Counted from the stretch's first letter, positions 8,788-18,643 are shown. The stretch is 64,000 nt of DNA from Gammaproteobacteria bacterium (GCA_019634835.1 JAHCAO010000001.1:1-64000), one strand, 5' to 3'. Translations and numbers: made by a program. The notes: a model not told the origin generated them from the sequence alone.

Positions 8788-9855
8788 CTAAGCTAATTCT
8801 TCTGTCAATGGTGCAAAATATTTTTCAATTTCTTGTACAGAAACATCTTCTAACACACTAGGTTCCCAAATAGGAGAATGGTCTTTATCTATAATAACCG
8901 CTCGTATACCTTCTAAAAAATCATGTCCTTGAAGAAAACGAGATACAAGCCGGTACTCTTGGCGCATGCATACATCAAAGTCAAGATGCTGACCTTCTTG
9001 CAAAGCTTTAAGAGTAACTTTCAAACTAGTAGGTGATTTTAAATAAATCGCAGTTGCAGCTGCTTTACAAATAGGATGATTTTGAGATTGCTGTAATGCA
9101 CATAAAATATCTTCCATTGAAACCTTATTAAAACAATCATCAATTTCGCTTTGTTGCTCCAGAAGTGGCGATGATTTCACAGGCACTTTAAATTGTTCAA
9201 TTACTTTTGAAACTGTTTGGTATGCATTATTACTGAAAGAACATTGCGCCAACTGATGAATAAGCTCAGGTAATGCTTCTCGTGCAACCTTATGAGTAGC
9301 AATACCAACTTGCACACAATCATCACTTGCTATTCTTGCGCCCGTCAAGCCTAAATAAAAACCTATTTTCCCTGGCAACCGTGGTAAAAAATAACTCCCA
9401 CCAACATCAGGAAAAAAACCAATGCCTGTCTCTGGCATGGCAAATAATAATTTGTCAGTCGCCACACGATGAGATCCATGAATTGAGATTCCAACACCAC
9501 CACCCATCGTAATACCGTCCAGTAAAGCAACATAGGGTTTTGAATAATGAAAAATATAACGATTTAGCTGATACTCTTCTTTAAAAAAACGCGTCATAGT
9601 TGGATCGTGAGACTTAGCACGTTCATAAGTTAAACGTAAATCTCCACCAGCACAAAAAGCACGGCCTTCGACTGCACGAATCACCACCGCTTTAATTTGG
9701 TTGGCTGGCTCCCAAATACGCAGCTGATTATAAATAGCATAGATCATATTATGATTTAATGAGTTCAATACACTGGGGCGATTTAGTGTAATCACTCCTA
9801 GATTACCATCATAACCAGGAACTTCTTCAAACAAAACGTCGTCACAAGAACCCAT
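8788..9855 (-). CDS. 3-hydroxyisobutyryl-CoA hydrolase-like enoyl-CoA hydratase/isomerase family protein
   Basis: A 355-residue crotonase-fold protein with the long C-terminal extension typical of the 3-hydroxyisobutyryl-CoA hydrolase subfamily. Seen motifs are FCAGGDL (oxyanion hole), GITMGGGVGIS, and the acid-containing MPETGIGFFPDVGGSYFL. In valine breakdown this enzyme releases 3-hydroxyisobutyrate from its CoA ester. It lies 2 bases downstream of the enoyl-CoA hydratase gene, so the two form an operon, as in branched-chain amino acid degradation clusters. Other valine genes are not in the window, so the exact substrate remains inferred. Confidence 0.85.
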   Translation of the reverse strand: MGSCDDVLFEEVPGYDGNLGVITLNRPSVLNSLNHNMIYAIYNQLRIWEPANQIKAVVIRAVEGRAFCAGGDLRLTYERAKSHDPTMTRFFKEEYQLNRYIFHYSKPYVALLDGITMGGGVGISIHGSHRVATDKLLFAMPETGIGFFPDVGGSYFLPRLPGKIGFYLGLTGARIASDDCVQVGIATHKVAREALPELIHQLAQCSFSNNAYQTVSKVIEQFKVPVKSSPLLEQQSEIDDCFNKVSMEDILCALQQSQNHPICKAAATAIYLKSPTSLKVTLKALQEGQHLDFDVCMRQEYRLVSRFLQGHDFLEGIRAVIIDKDHSPIWEPSVLEDVSVQEIEKYFAPLTEELA

Positions 9856-9857
9856 TA

Positions 9858-10652
9858 TTATTCCCCACTAAACACTGCTGTACGCTTTTCAAGAAATGCA
9901 TTTACTCCTTCACGTTTATCTGATGTTGTACAACACAGTCCGAAGTGAGCCGCTTCCAACTCAAACGCTTCTTCTAGTGAAAGATCATATCCTTGGTGTA
10001 TAACTGTCAAGATGCTTTGTAAAGCAATAGGACTCAACTGCGCTAATTCTCTTAATATCTCTGTCGCTCTAATGAGTAAATGATCTGGTGAAGTAATCTC
10101 ATTTAATAATCCCCATTGGAGTGCTTCTTCTGCTTTAAAACGCTTGCCCGTTAAACACATCTCTAATGCTCGACCTTTCCCAATTAAGCGAGCTAATCTT
10201 TGTGTCCCACCAAATCCTGGTATCACACCTAACTTAATTTCTGGTTGGCCAAAAACAGAATTATGTGTAGCAATGCGTAACGTCGCTGCCATTGCTAATT
10301 CACAACCACCACCAAAAGCAAATCCATGAATAGCAGCAAGAGAGGGTTTGCCTATTAATTCTAAGCTACGAAAAACATGTTGCCCAAATTGAGCAAACGC
10401 AAAGCCATCTTGTCCTGTTAAAGGAACTAATTGTTTAATATCTGCCCCAGCACAAAACCCTTTTCCTTCTCCCGTTAACAAAATAGCTTTAATCGATGAA
10501 TCTTGCTTAGCTTGTTGAAAAACATAAAACAAACGCTCTAAGACTATATGACTTAAAGCATTTAATTGCTCAGGACGATTCAAGCTAATCTGTAAAATAC
10601 CTGGTTCAATCGATATCGTTCTGACAACATCATTTGTAGTTTCCATAGTCAA
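9858..10652 (-). CDS. Enoyl-CoA hydratase
   Basis: A 264-residue crotonase, the standard length. The oxyanion-hole segment GFCAGADI is at about 67-74, the catalytic Glu-bearing motifs FGGGCELA and FGQPEIKLGVIPGFGGTQRL are both intact, and LTGKRFKAEEALQWGLLNE is family-typical. It hydrates 2-enoyl-CoA thioesters in fatty acid or branched-chain amino acid oxidation. It is the first gene of a two-gene operon with the hydrolase-like gene just downstream, which points to valine or isoleucine catabolism rather than long-chain beta-oxidation. Confidence 0.9.
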   Translation of the reverse strand: MTMETTNDVVRTISIEPGILQISLNRPEQLNALSHIVLERLFYVFQQAKQDSSIKAILLTGEGKGFCAGADIKQLVPLTGQDGFAFAQFGQHVFRSLELIGKPSLAAIHGFAFGGGCELAMAATLRIATHNSVFGQPEIKLGVIPGFGGTQRLARLIGKGRALEMCLTGKRFKAEEALQWGLLNEITSPDHLLIRATEILRELAQLSPIALQSILTVIHQGYDLSLEEAFELEAAHFGLCCTTSDKREGVNAFLEKRTAVFSGE

Positions 10653-10843
10653 TCCCTAATATTTAAGATTCCAACGATTCTCATTGAAGCCTATGCAATG
10701 GAACATCCTTCTGACGCACAATAGTCAAACGCAGCATGGTGATGTACTAGGAGAAATAATACCACTTCCTTTCTTTGGAAAAAGACAAGTATCGTGCTGT
10801 TACAAACAGTAGGATTTGCACAATCCACTAAAACAGCCTTATC

Positions 10844-11359
10844 TTACATTTTATCTTTCATCTGAGGTAATTGTGCTGTTGATCCGCTATTTCGTTTAAC
10901 TAACATTTTTGCCTGGTGCCGCTCAATCGAGTATTTTGCCTCTTCCGCTAAGACTTCACCGGCAGGGTTACCATCAAGATCAATTCGCGTGGCGCCTTCT
11001 AATATACTTTTATGGTAAGCAATAGTATTGACGTAATAAGCAAGGCTCTTCACCATACATGCTTTATCTTCCGTTACAATACTACTCATTGTACTCAAAC
11101 GCTTGACCAAATCTTGTTTAATCCCTTTCTTTAGAGGCTTCACCTCATTAGGTGGTTTAAAGCTAGAAGGGAAATACACCCTTAATAGCTCAACACCATA
11201 TTGGACGTAATCAAGCCATTTGGGCTTAGATCCAGCAGCTTTCCCAATCTGTTGAATTTTCTTTTTCGGCTTTTGCTCTTTACTCAGTTTATCAGGCGAT
11301 TTATCAGATAATTGAGTAGCAACAGCTTGTAGCTGCTCTTTTAAACTCGCGTTACTCAT
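10844..11359 (-). CDS. ProQ/FinO-domain RNA chaperone
   Basis: A 171-residue protein. After a Lys-rich, low-complexity N-terminus (about 1-48), residues 52-150 match the ProQ/FinO fold: YFPSSF, then PLKKGIKQDL, a helical middle, and RIDLDGNPAGEV, the hallmark of this family. Such proteins bind structured 3' ends of sRNAs and mRNAs and protect or pair them. The compact size resembles Legionella RocC-type or minimal FinO proteins rather than E. coli ProQ (232 residues). No operon partner; an unknown Lys-rich protein is encoded divergently next door. Confidence 0.8.
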   Translation of the reverse strand: MSNASLKEQLQAVATQLSDKSPDKLSKEQKPKKKIQQIGKAAGSKPKWLDYVQYGVELLRVYFPSSFKPPNEVKPLKKGIKQDLVKRLSTMSSIVTEDKACMVKSLAYYVNTIAYHKSILEGATRIDLDGNPAGEVLAEEAKYSIERHQAKMLVKRNSGSTAQLPQMKDKM

Positions 11360-11622
11360 TCTACAAAAACTCCATCATTCAGAATAAACAAGCTAATTTT
11401 CGAGTGTAATCGAATGGTACACTTTAATGAGTTGTGCGGTTTAAATCAATACAAACTATCTCTATAAACACGAAACGATAAATAGGATTGGGTAAGTTAG
11501 CACAAGCTAGGTACTAAATTCGAAGGATTTCTAATCTTTGTCACCCTATTAGTAGACTTTTAAAGTATTTCGATGTTAAATTTTAACATCTTAAGACATT
11601 AGTACTCAGAGGATAATTCAAT

Positions 11623-12213
11623 ATGCCACGTAACAAATCTGCAAAGCACGGTAGTAAGCGACAAACAGTGAACAATAAATTAACTAGCGTACAAAAAATG
11701 GAAAAAAATATTATCCAAACACCTTCAAAATTAGCTGCTCAGTTAAATAAAGAAATTCATGCCCAAAAAAAGAAAGAAAACAAGTTAAAAAATGCACTTA
11801 ATAAAGCTAACAACTTGCTAAAAAATGCCGCAGTACGCATGAAGTCAGCGCAACAAAGCAAAAAGGCATCGAACAGTAAAAAGCAACTAAGTGCTATGAA
11901 AAAAACACATAATGAAATCAGTAAAACACACGCAGATTTGAGTAAGCAGCTTCAAACCACTACGAATATGCTCGAACTATTATTAAACCAGCATGCAAAG
12001 TTAATTTCTCTGGATGATTGCTTAAACCGGTTCGAGAAAGAATGGGCTAAGTCTTTAAAAAAGACTAAGGCTAAAACCAAAGTAAAATCACAAGCAAAAA
12101 CGGCTAAAGCCAAAGCAGAACGTGCCATGGAACAACCTCGAGTCCAACTCACTGAGCCTATGTCAAATAATGAAGTAAAAGCATTTGATGAAGTAACCGA
12201 ACTCGCGTCTTAA
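11623..12213 (+). CDS. Lys-rich coiled-coil protein of unknown function
   Basis: A 196-residue, highly basic protein. Residues 20-125 are predicted to be long alpha-helix or coiled coil (heptad-like Leu and Ala with many Lys, Asn and Gln). Residues 140-165 are an Ala/Lys tail with repeated TKAK, QAKT and KAKA units like histone H1-like bacterial proteins. The start follows GAGGATAA. The composition suggests nucleic-acid binding, in keeping with the neighbouring ProQ-type gene and fis, but no family is recognised and this is inference only. Confidence 0.6.
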   Translation: MPRNKSAKHGSKRQTVNNKLTSVQKMEKNIIQTPSKLAAQLNKEIHAQKKKENKLKNALNKANNLLKNAAVRMKSAQQSKKASNSKKQLSAMKKTHNEISKTHADLSKQLQTTTNMLELLLNQHAKLISLDDCLNRFEKEWAKSLKKTKAKTKVKSQAKTAKAKAERAMEQPRVQLTEPMSNNEVKAFDEVTELAS

Positions 12214-12325
12214 ACGACCTATAAAAATTTAGTTTGATCCCAACCACCTTGGTTGAAGGTCAATTTTAGTATTAGAAATCATGGAAAGATACAACTAAGA
12301 CTATGGATAGTATGGAGTTCTATTT

Positions 12326-12592
12326 ATGAATAAAAAAATGGTTATGGCCGAAGATTTAGAAACAATCACCTTGAAACAAGTGGTAAAAGATACGTTACGT
12401 AATTACTTCTCAAATATTGGGAATGAGCAACCAATCGATTTCTATTCTATTTTATTGGAAGAAATTGAACGGCCTTTATTAGAAGTACTGATTAATCATA
12501 CTCACTACAACCAGGTTAAAATGGCCAATATACTAGGTATTTCGCGTGGGACACTGAGGAAAAAACTCAAACAATATGGAATGTTAGATTAA
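12326..12592 (+). CDS. fis: Fis-family DNA-binding protein
   Basis: An 88-residue protein whose C-terminal half (about 50-87) is the Fis helix-turn-helix: LEVLINHTHYNQVKMANILG, then ISRGTLRKKLKQYGM. The N-terminal arm and dimer helices are present but shorter than the 98-residue E. coli Fis. Fis bends DNA, organises the nucleoid and controls growth-phase promoters; in Legionella several Fis paralogues control effector genes. The usual dusB partner is absent, so this may be a paralogue rather than the enterobacterial orthologue. A strong terminator follows. Confidence 0.85.
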   Translation: MNKKMVMAEDLETITLKQVVKDTLRNYFSNIGNEQPIDFYSILLEEIERPLLEVLINHTHYNQVKMANILGISRGTLRKKLKQYGMLD

Positions 12593-12610
12593 GCTTTACT
12601 TATTGATATC

Positions 12611-12641
12611 AAAGCCATGTCCTGAATGGCATGGCTTTTTT
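12611..12641 (+). terminator. Intrinsic terminator of fis
   Basis: A near-perfect stem (AAAGCCATG and CATGGCTTT around a short loop) is followed at once by a run of T on the plus strand, 19 bases after the fis stop codon. It also separates fis from the convergent queC. Confidence 0.85.
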
Positions 12642-12663
12642 ATTTTAATAAGTTGATAGCATA

Positions 12664-13344
12664 TCAAGAACAATAGTGAGTAGGATCCAGCACTTCTGCT
12701 TCTTTAAATCCTTTTTTGCGATATACACAACTATCACATGTACCGCAGGCACGCCCATGTGTGTCAGCTCGATAACAAGAGATAGTCTGACTATAGTCCA
12801 CTCCTAAACGTACACCTTCGCGAATAATCTGACCCTTACTCATCTGTAATAACGGCGTATGAATTTTGAATTGCTGACCATTTTCAACTCCTACTTTTGT
12901 AGCTAGCCTAGCAACATTTTCAAATGCATGTAAATATTCTGGCCTGCAATCTGGATAACCTGAATAATCCATATAATTGGCACCCAAAAAGAGATGATTA
13001 GCACCAATCGCTTCTCCCCATGCTAATGCAAAAGACAAAAAGATAGTATTACGTGCTGGAACATAGGTATTGGGTATGCTTTTTGCCTCTTGATGGTCTT
13101 GAACTTCAAGATGTGAGTCAATCAGCGACGAACCGCAAATTTCACTCAATGGTAACGATAATATTTTATGCTCCACCACACCATACTTTTCAGCAATGAC
13201 CTTCGCTCTTTCTACTTCAATATGGTGCTTTTGTCCATATACAAAACTTAATGCAAAACACAAAAACCCCTCAGCTTTAGCAAAAGCCAAACATGTTGTA
13301 GAATCGAGCCCGCCTGAAAATAAGATAATTGCTTTCTTATTCAT
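12664..13344 (-). CDS. queC: 7-cyano-7-deazaguanine synthase
   Basis: A 226-residue ATP-dependent enzyme that converts 7-carboxy-7-deazaguanine to preQ0 in queuosine biosynthesis. The PP-loop SGGLDSTT is at residues 10-17, and the zinc site is formed by Cys190, Cys200, Cys203 and Cys206 (SCYRAD, then ACGTCDSC). The length and the NTYVPARNTIFL segment match QueC. No queD or queE lies next to it. It converges on fis across the terminator. Confidence 0.95.
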   Translation of the reverse strand: MNKKAIILFSGGLDSTTCLAFAKAEGFLCFALSFVYGQKHHIEVERAKVIAEKYGVVEHKILSLPLSEICGSSLIDSHLEVQDHQEAKSIPNTYVPARNTIFLSFALAWGEAIGANHLFLGANYMDYSGYPDCRPEYLHAFENVARLATKVGVENGQQFKIHTPLLQMSKGQIIREGVRLGVDYSQTISCYRADTHGRACGTCDSCVYRKKGFKEAEVLDPTHYCS

Positions 13345-13423
13345 AATTAAACTCCCATTTTGTTAGGAATCAGTATAGCATTACGCGATCTAGTACTGTA
13401 ATAACCTAGGTAGAGAAATAGCC

Positions 13424-15511
13424 ATGGAAATCCGCATTACCCTGCCTCAACTCATTGAGTTAGGATTCGACCAGAAATTTGCAGTACATTTTTTAGAAAG
13501 AATAAAGAATCTAACAGAACACTGTCACTCAGCTGAAAAAGCATGGCAAACTCTGTCCAAAAATCTTTTGACATCCGAATTTCCATTCCATCTCCATTTA
13601 TTTTTATATTCAACGCTATACCCTGATTGGCAGACCCACCCAGAACTTGCACCAGCTTGGATACCAACTCAAGACTTCATTACAAAAACGAATCTTACTT
13701 ATTTTATGTCCGAATTAAATATAAATGACATAAAGTCCCTTCATTCCTATGCAGTAAACAGCATGGAACAATTTTGGGGGCGTGTCGTAGAAAAATTGAA
13801 TATTATCTTTGATAAAAACCCAGACAGCATATGCGATTTGACTACTGGAATTGAGTCGCCAATATGGTTCCCTGGAGCTCAGTTAAATATTGCTAATAGT
13901 TGTTTTAACTCATCTAAACTAGCCACCGCCATTATATACCAAGATACTAACAATCATATTCATACATTATCCTACAATGAACTAAATCATTTATCTAATC
14001 GCGTTGCAAACAGTTTAGTTCAACAAGGATTTTCCCCTGGGGATGCGATAGGCATTGCGATGCCGATGAATCAATATGCTGTTGCTATCTATCTAGGTAT
14101 TATTAAAATGGGTGGCGTAGTAGTGTCCATCGCAGATAGCTTTTCCTCAGAAGAAATTGCAACTCGACTAAACATAGCAAACGCCAAAGCTATTTTCACA
14201 CAAGATTTTACCTACTGGGATGGCAAAAAGCTCTCGCTTTATGAAAAAGTCAGCCGTACTAAATTGTTGTTTTCTAAGAAAGCAACAAGCAATAAATTAA
14301 AGATCATTGTGATACCTTGTGAGTCACATACTACCATCCCACTATGCGAAAATGATTGTACTTGGGATGATTTTCTTGTCAGAAACCATCATTTCTCCGC
14401 GGTACCATGTGATCCTATGTCACCCTGTAACATCTTGTTTTCATCCGGCACGACAGGAACACCTAAAGCAATTGTCTGGAATCACACAACGGGAATCAAG
14501 GCAGCAAGTGATGCTTATTTTCATCAAAATATTCAGCCTGGCGATATACTAGCATGGCCAACTAATCTTGGTTGGATGATGGGACCGTGGCTTATTTTTG
14601 CTGCACTTATTAACCGCGCAAGCATCGCACTTTATTCAAGTGCCCCTAAGGACAGAGCTTTTGGCGAATTCATACAAAACACTAAAGTCACTATGTTAGG
14701 AGTAGTTCCTACCTTAGTTGCCACCTGGCGACAATCAAAATGCATGGAAAATTTGAATTGGGATTCCATTAAAGTTTTTAGTTCCACAGGGGAATGCTCA
14801 AACCCTGAAGATATGCTGTATTTGATGTCACTTGCTAAATATAAACCTATTATCGAGTACTGTGGCGGCACAGAAATAGGTGGTGCTTATATAACCAGTA
14901 CCGTCATCGAAAAAAATTATCCTTCTCTCTTCACAACACCCGCCATGGGAATCAATATTGCTATTCTTGATGAAAATAAAAAACCTTCTACATTAGGCGA
15001 AGTAGCAATCATTCCACCCTCTATTGGTTTATCAACACGATTATTAAACGCTGATCACCATCAAATCTATTACGAAAACATGCCAATATTACCAAATGGA
15101 AAAATACTACGACGTCACGGTGACCAGCTCAAACAATTTCTAAGTGGACACTACTGCATACTAGGACGAGTAGATGACACGATGAATTTAGGCGGCATCA
15201 AAATCAGCGCAGCTGAGATCGAGCGAACGCTCACAGGATTACCCCATATCATTGAAATCGCCGCCATTGCTATTCCTCCAACTAACCATGGCCCCAGTCT
15301 TTTAGTGATTTATGCTTCTACTACTGCTCAATTAAATAAACAAGAAATACACCAAGAAATGCAAAAAAGAATTAATGCCAATCTAAATCCTTTATTTAAA
15401 ATACACGATCTTGTACTCATCGACGAACTGCCAAAAACAGCCTCTAACAAAATTATGCGGCGTATATTGAGAAAGAAATATCAAGGAATGAAAAAACAAA
15501 CATCACCTTAA
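13424..15511 (+). CDS. Acyl-CoA synthetase (acetyl-/acetoacetyl-CoA synthetase-like)
   Basis: A 695-residue adenylate-forming enzyme. An N-terminal acetyl-CoA-synthetase-type segment precedes the AMP-binding core. The P-loop SSGTTGTPKAI is at about residues 343-353, and EYCGGTEIGG and GRVDDTMNLGGIKIS are present. Near the C-terminus, KTASNKIMRR carries the catalytic Lys, although the usual Ser-Gly-Lys is Ser-Asn-Lys here. The layout resembles acetoacetyl-CoA synthetases and plant AAE17-type enzymes; I cannot choose the acid substrate. Its closeness to the PHB and acyl-CoA genes makes a short-chain acid plausible. Confidence 0.8.
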   Translation: MEIRITLPQLIELGFDQKFAVHFLERIKNLTEHCHSAEKAWQTLSKNLLTSEFPFHLHLFLYSTLYPDWQTHPELAPAWIPTQDFITKTNLTYFMSELNINDIKSLHSYAVNSMEQFWGRVVEKLNIIFDKNPDSICDLTTGIESPIWFPGAQLNIANSCFNSSKLATAIIYQDTNNHIHTLSYNELNHLSNRVANSLVQQGFSPGDAIGIAMPMNQYAVAIYLGIIKMGGVVVSIADSFSSEEIATRLNIANAKAIFTQDFTYWDGKKLSLYEKVSRTKLLFSKKATSNKLKIIVIPCESHTTIPLCENDCTWDDFLVRNHHFSAVPCDPMSPCNILFSSGTTGTPKAIVWNHTTGIKAASDAYFHQNIQPGDILAWPTNLGWMMGPWLIFAALINRASIALYSSAPKDRAFGEFIQNTKVTMLGVVPTLVATWRQSKCMENLNWDSIKVFSSTGECSNPEDMLYLMSLAKYKPIIEYCGGTEIGGAYITSTVIEKNYPSLFTTPAMGINIAILDENKKPSTLGEVAIIPPSIGLSTRLLNADHHQIYYENMPILPNGKILRRHGDQLKQFLSGHYCILGRVDDTMNLGGIKISAAEIERTLTGLPHIIEIAAIAIPPTNHGPSLLVIYASTTAQLNKQEIHQEMQKRINANLNPLFKIHDLVLIDELPKTASNKIMRRILRKKYQGMKKQTSP

Positions 15512-15599
15512 CTCGACTTAGCTATTTAGAGGAACTGCTCATGCAGCTTCTCGAGATATACTTGGACATAAATACAACTGCTTACACGTCTCAGACTAT

Positions 15600-16269
15600 C
15601 TAGCAACTATGCGAACATTGACCTAACACGACTTGGGGTACAAGATCTTGCAGCTGCTGCTTAAATTTTTCCATACCTGACCTAATTTGCTCGACATAAT
15701 TCTTCAAAATTTCGCTGCCTAACTCGGACATCGCTTCACCCCAGTTCCATCCCCCGCCGAAATAAATCTCGACAAAGTAATCCCGTGGTTTTAAGCATTT
15801 CGTCTGCTATCACTGCTTGTACGATGGCACTGAAATCATAAGGCTTAAATTCAGATTGTTGTTTTTCAACTTCTACCATTTTTTTTGCAAGTTGTTCATC
15901 CGCTTTTTTTATCATACCCTCAGGTAATTTTTTTATGAAAGGCATCAACACACTAATGCACATGTCATCGTCATCAAGAACATAGGCTAATTCAACAGCG
16001 GTCACATTCTCATAAGTATTGCCAGAAGAAGTGGTCACCGTACTACGCGCTAGCACAGCCAATCGAGGATTATCTTTCAGGAATTCTTTTACTGAATTCG
16101 GATCGCCATCAGCTATGGATTGAAGAAATAGAAGTGTTTCTTTCTTTAGCTTATGTTGCATCAGTACTTCATGTTCACGTGCAGTATTAGGGGTAATCTT
16201 TGCTCTATGTTTTAATAGCGCTTCAAAAGCAAGATCTGCCAGCAATGGAACTGGTCGGTTATTCGCCAT
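15600..16269 (-). pseudogene. Effector-like (ankyrin-type) gene with a frameshift near its 3' end
   Basis: The main frame (15736-16269) gives 177 residues with a helical repeat pattern (LLFLQSIADGDPNSVKEFL, then YENVTAVELAYVLDDD), which resembles degenerate ankyrin-type modules of Legionella effectors. Near Leu-Lys-Thr-Thr the frame goes wrong. A one-base shift there opens a sensible continuation (LKPRDYFVEIYFGGGWNWG, then a helix ending in a stop at 15600). The continuation has normal composition, so a recent indel, or a sequencing error, has truncated a protein of about 220 residues. Whether the short form works is unknown. Confidence 0.55.
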
Positions 16270-16396
16270 GGGTGCTTCGTTCAGAATGAGAATTATTTTA
16301 TCAATTATGATTATAACTGTTCGCTATACAACCCATATTGGCGGGATGCAGGCACACTTTTGGTGTCCGTCTTTTGCGTCATGCATCCAATCATTG

Positions 16397-18361
16397 CTAT
16401 GTTGCTGAAATAACTTCTGCATCAGGAACAGGATGTTTCAAAAAGCTAGTCATTGCTTCAGCTGGCAACGGTTGAGTAAGATAATATCCCTGGATTTCAC
16501 GGCACCCTTCAGCTGCAAGAAATTCATATTGCTCACGCGTCTCAACATTCTCCGCAACCGATATGATGCCTAGCTTATTCACCATGGCTATAATTGCACT
16601 GACAATCTCAGCGGATGTCTCATCCAATGTGACTTGTTTGATAAATGTTCCATCAATTTTTATTTGATCAACAGAGAGTTGTCTTAAATTACCAATAGAC
16701 CAATAACCCGTTCCAAAGTCATCAATAACAATTCGAACACCAATTTCTTTAAGCGTATCCAAAAGCCGCATTGTGTTTTCTGGGTCTCTCATAATCATGC
16801 TCTCAGTAACTTCTACTTCAAGAAAGGTCGTTTTGATATCGATTTTCGCCATAATTCTCTGTATATCTTCAATAAATGTACTTTGCTTGAATTGTCTTGA
16901 TGTACAGTTAACAGACATGGTTAAAGAAGAAAACCCCTGGTAGTGCCAAGCTTTTAGTTGTGTACAAGCTGTTTGTAGTATCCATTCACTAACGGGAATA
17001 ATAAGACCAGATTCCTCAGCGAGTGAAATAATCTCATCTGGCCGAACCTCACCAAAATCTTTATTCTTCCAGCGTAGCAAAGCTTCTATTCCGGTAATAC
17101 GACGTGTTTTAATTTCCATTTTAGGTTGGTAATGCAAAAAAAATTCATCCTTTGTCAACGCTTGAGCAAGCGCATTTTTTATATTCATTTTTTCTTTTGC
17201 TTTTACTGTCATTTCTTGAGTATAAAATTGATAATTATTTCTTCCATGTTCCTTTGCTCTATATAATGCAAGGTCAGCACACTTCATGAGTGCCTGCATA
17301 TTTTGCCCATCATATGGATAAATACTAATCCCAATACTCGTAGTGATATAAATATCTTGTCCCTTGATAATGACGGCTTGTAATATGTTATCAAGAATTT
17401 TTTTCGCTATGATTGCAACAGACTCAGTCTTTTTAATATCTGTCACTAACAATACAAATTCATCCCCGCCCAAACGGACAATCATATCAGTGTTTCTCAC
17501 AACATTTCGTAGCCTTTCAGCAACTACTTGCAATAACAAGTCACCTGCTTCATGCCCTATGGTATCATTAATATTTTTAAATCCATCCAGATCCAAAAAT
17601 AATAGTGCAAAACATTGTTGTTGACGACGAGCGGATAATAATAAATGATTAATAAATTGTTCAAGCTTATTTCTATTAGCCAGACCTGTTAATGGATCAT
17701 GATAAGCCATATGACGCAATCGATCTTCAGCTTTTTTTTGCATCGTAATATTTTCTACTTGGAGAATAAAGTATTTTGGTATACCTAGATGATCTCGGAT
17801 TAATGATAGTGTTACCAATATCCATAATATTTCACCGTTTTTTCTGAAACATTCGTGTTCAGATTGATGGACGCTGATCGTATTATCAATTAAGTGCTGG
17901 ATACTGATTTGCAAACTGTTTATGTCATTTTGATTAATTAAATAAAAAAAATTCATCGCATACATGTCCACTTCACTATAGCCGAGTAACTCACAAATTG
18001 CTTTATTCACTCTCTGAAATCGCCCATTAAGGTTCAATAATGCTATGCCATTATTGGTACTTTCAAAGAGTGTCTCAAACCGATTTTTTTCTTCGTCCAG
18101 TTTTATTTCTGTTTCTCTTTTTTCTATATTAAGTCGGGAAATGTTACGCTGTTCTATCAAAGTCTGCCTAAGAAACACAATGACAAAAATAAAGAGGACA
18201 GCAATATAGGATAAATATAGAGAAACTTTCTTTTGTTCCGAAATAGCTGGACTATAATAACTTGCTATTAAAATAATGCCCGATATTGCAATGATCGAGA
18301 TAAAGCTAAATAACATGATAAGTTTTTTTTTCATATTATTTTCTGCTTTGAATTTTTCCAT
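16397..18361 (-). CDS. PAS-GGDEF-EAL cyclic di-GMP enzyme
   Basis: A 654-residue membrane protein. Two transmembrane helices (about 11-34 and 48-66) precede a PAS domain (about 95-208). A GGDEF domain has an intact GGDEF at 298-302 and an RxxD I-site at 289-292. The EAL domain has EAL at 426-428, Glu517, DDFGTG at 547-552, Lys568 and QGYYLTQPLP, so phosphodiesterase residues look complete. It could both make and break cyclic di-GMP; the net activity cannot be predicted. A consensus DnaA box abuts the start codon. An alternative start is Met10. Confidence 0.9.
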   Translation of the reverse strand: MEKFKAENNMKKKLIMLFSFISIIAISGIILIASYYSPAISEQKKVSLYLSYIAVLFIFVIVFLRQTLIEQRNISRLNIEKRETEIKLDEEKNRFETLFESTNNGIALLNLNGRFQRVNKAICELLGYSEVDMYAMNFFYLINQNDINSLQISIQHLIDNTISVHQSEHECFRKNGEILWILVTLSLIRDHLGIPKYFILQVENITMQKKAEDRLRHMAYHDPLTGLANRNKLEQFINHLLLSARRQQQCFALLFLDLDGFKNINDTIGHEAGDLLLQVVAERLRNVVRNTDMIVRLGGDEFVLLVTDIKKTESVAIIAKKILDNILQAVIIKGQDIYITTSIGISIYPYDGQNMQALMKCADLALYRAKEHGRNNYQFYTQEMTVKAKEKMNIKNALAQALTKDEFFLHYQPKMEIKTRRITGIEALLRWKNKDFGEVRPDEIISLAEESGLIIPVSEWILQTACTQLKAWHYQGFSSLTMSVNCTSRQFKQSTFIEDIQRIMAKIDIKTTFLEVEVTESMIMRDPENTMRLLDTLKEIGVRIVIDDFGTGYWSIGNLRQLSVDQIKIDGTFIKQVTLDETSAEIVSAIIAMVNKLGIISVAENVETREQYEFLAAEGCREIQGYYLTQPLPAEAMTSFLKHPVPDAEVISAT

Positions 18362-18369
18362 TATCCACA
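18361..18369. promoter_or_regulatory. Consensus DnaA box at the start codon of the GGDEF-EAL gene
   Basis: TTATCCACA matches the DnaA box exactly and overlaps the first base of the start codon of the minus-strand gene. It may be chance, since it is a single site. Confidence 0.3.
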
Positions 18370-18580
18370 GATCTCCCGTATCTCATAGAGATATGATACC
18401 ATTGTCCTATAACGATGTACTCTTGCCTGCTCACAGTAAAGCTAAATAAACGAATGGATAAAAAATAAGTCAGAATTTTCTTTCTAAAAGCGATTCATAC
18501 GAGCTTTTTTGCAGCGCAAGGAAGAGGATATTTTGTATGAACAATTAACAAGCAGTATACGTCTGTGAGAGCAAAGTCCA

Positions 18581-18626
18581 ATCAAGAATGAATATATTTT
18601 GCGGTGCATGGTGAAGGAAAAATACT
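18581..18626 (+). repeat. REP-like dispersed repeat, copy 1
   Basis: About 46 bases containing TTTTGCGGTGCATGGTGAAG recur in the opposite orientation at 60849-60893 with roughly 80 percent identity. A related half (TTTTTTGCAGCGCAAGGAAG) lies just upstream near 18505, so the unit may be one arm of a hairpin repeat. Confidence 0.6.
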
Positions 18627-18643
18627 CTTATCAATCTTCACGG

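Noticed and set aside
12226..12262. Terminator between the Lys-rich gene and fis (CAACCACCTTGGTTG)
   Set aside because: The stem is only five bases and no T run follows.
15540..15610. Translated stretch RDILGHKYNCLHVSDYLATM, recombinase-like
   Set aside because: It is too short, has no flanking motifs, and lies opposite the 3' end of the frameshifted gene; chance similarity is likely.
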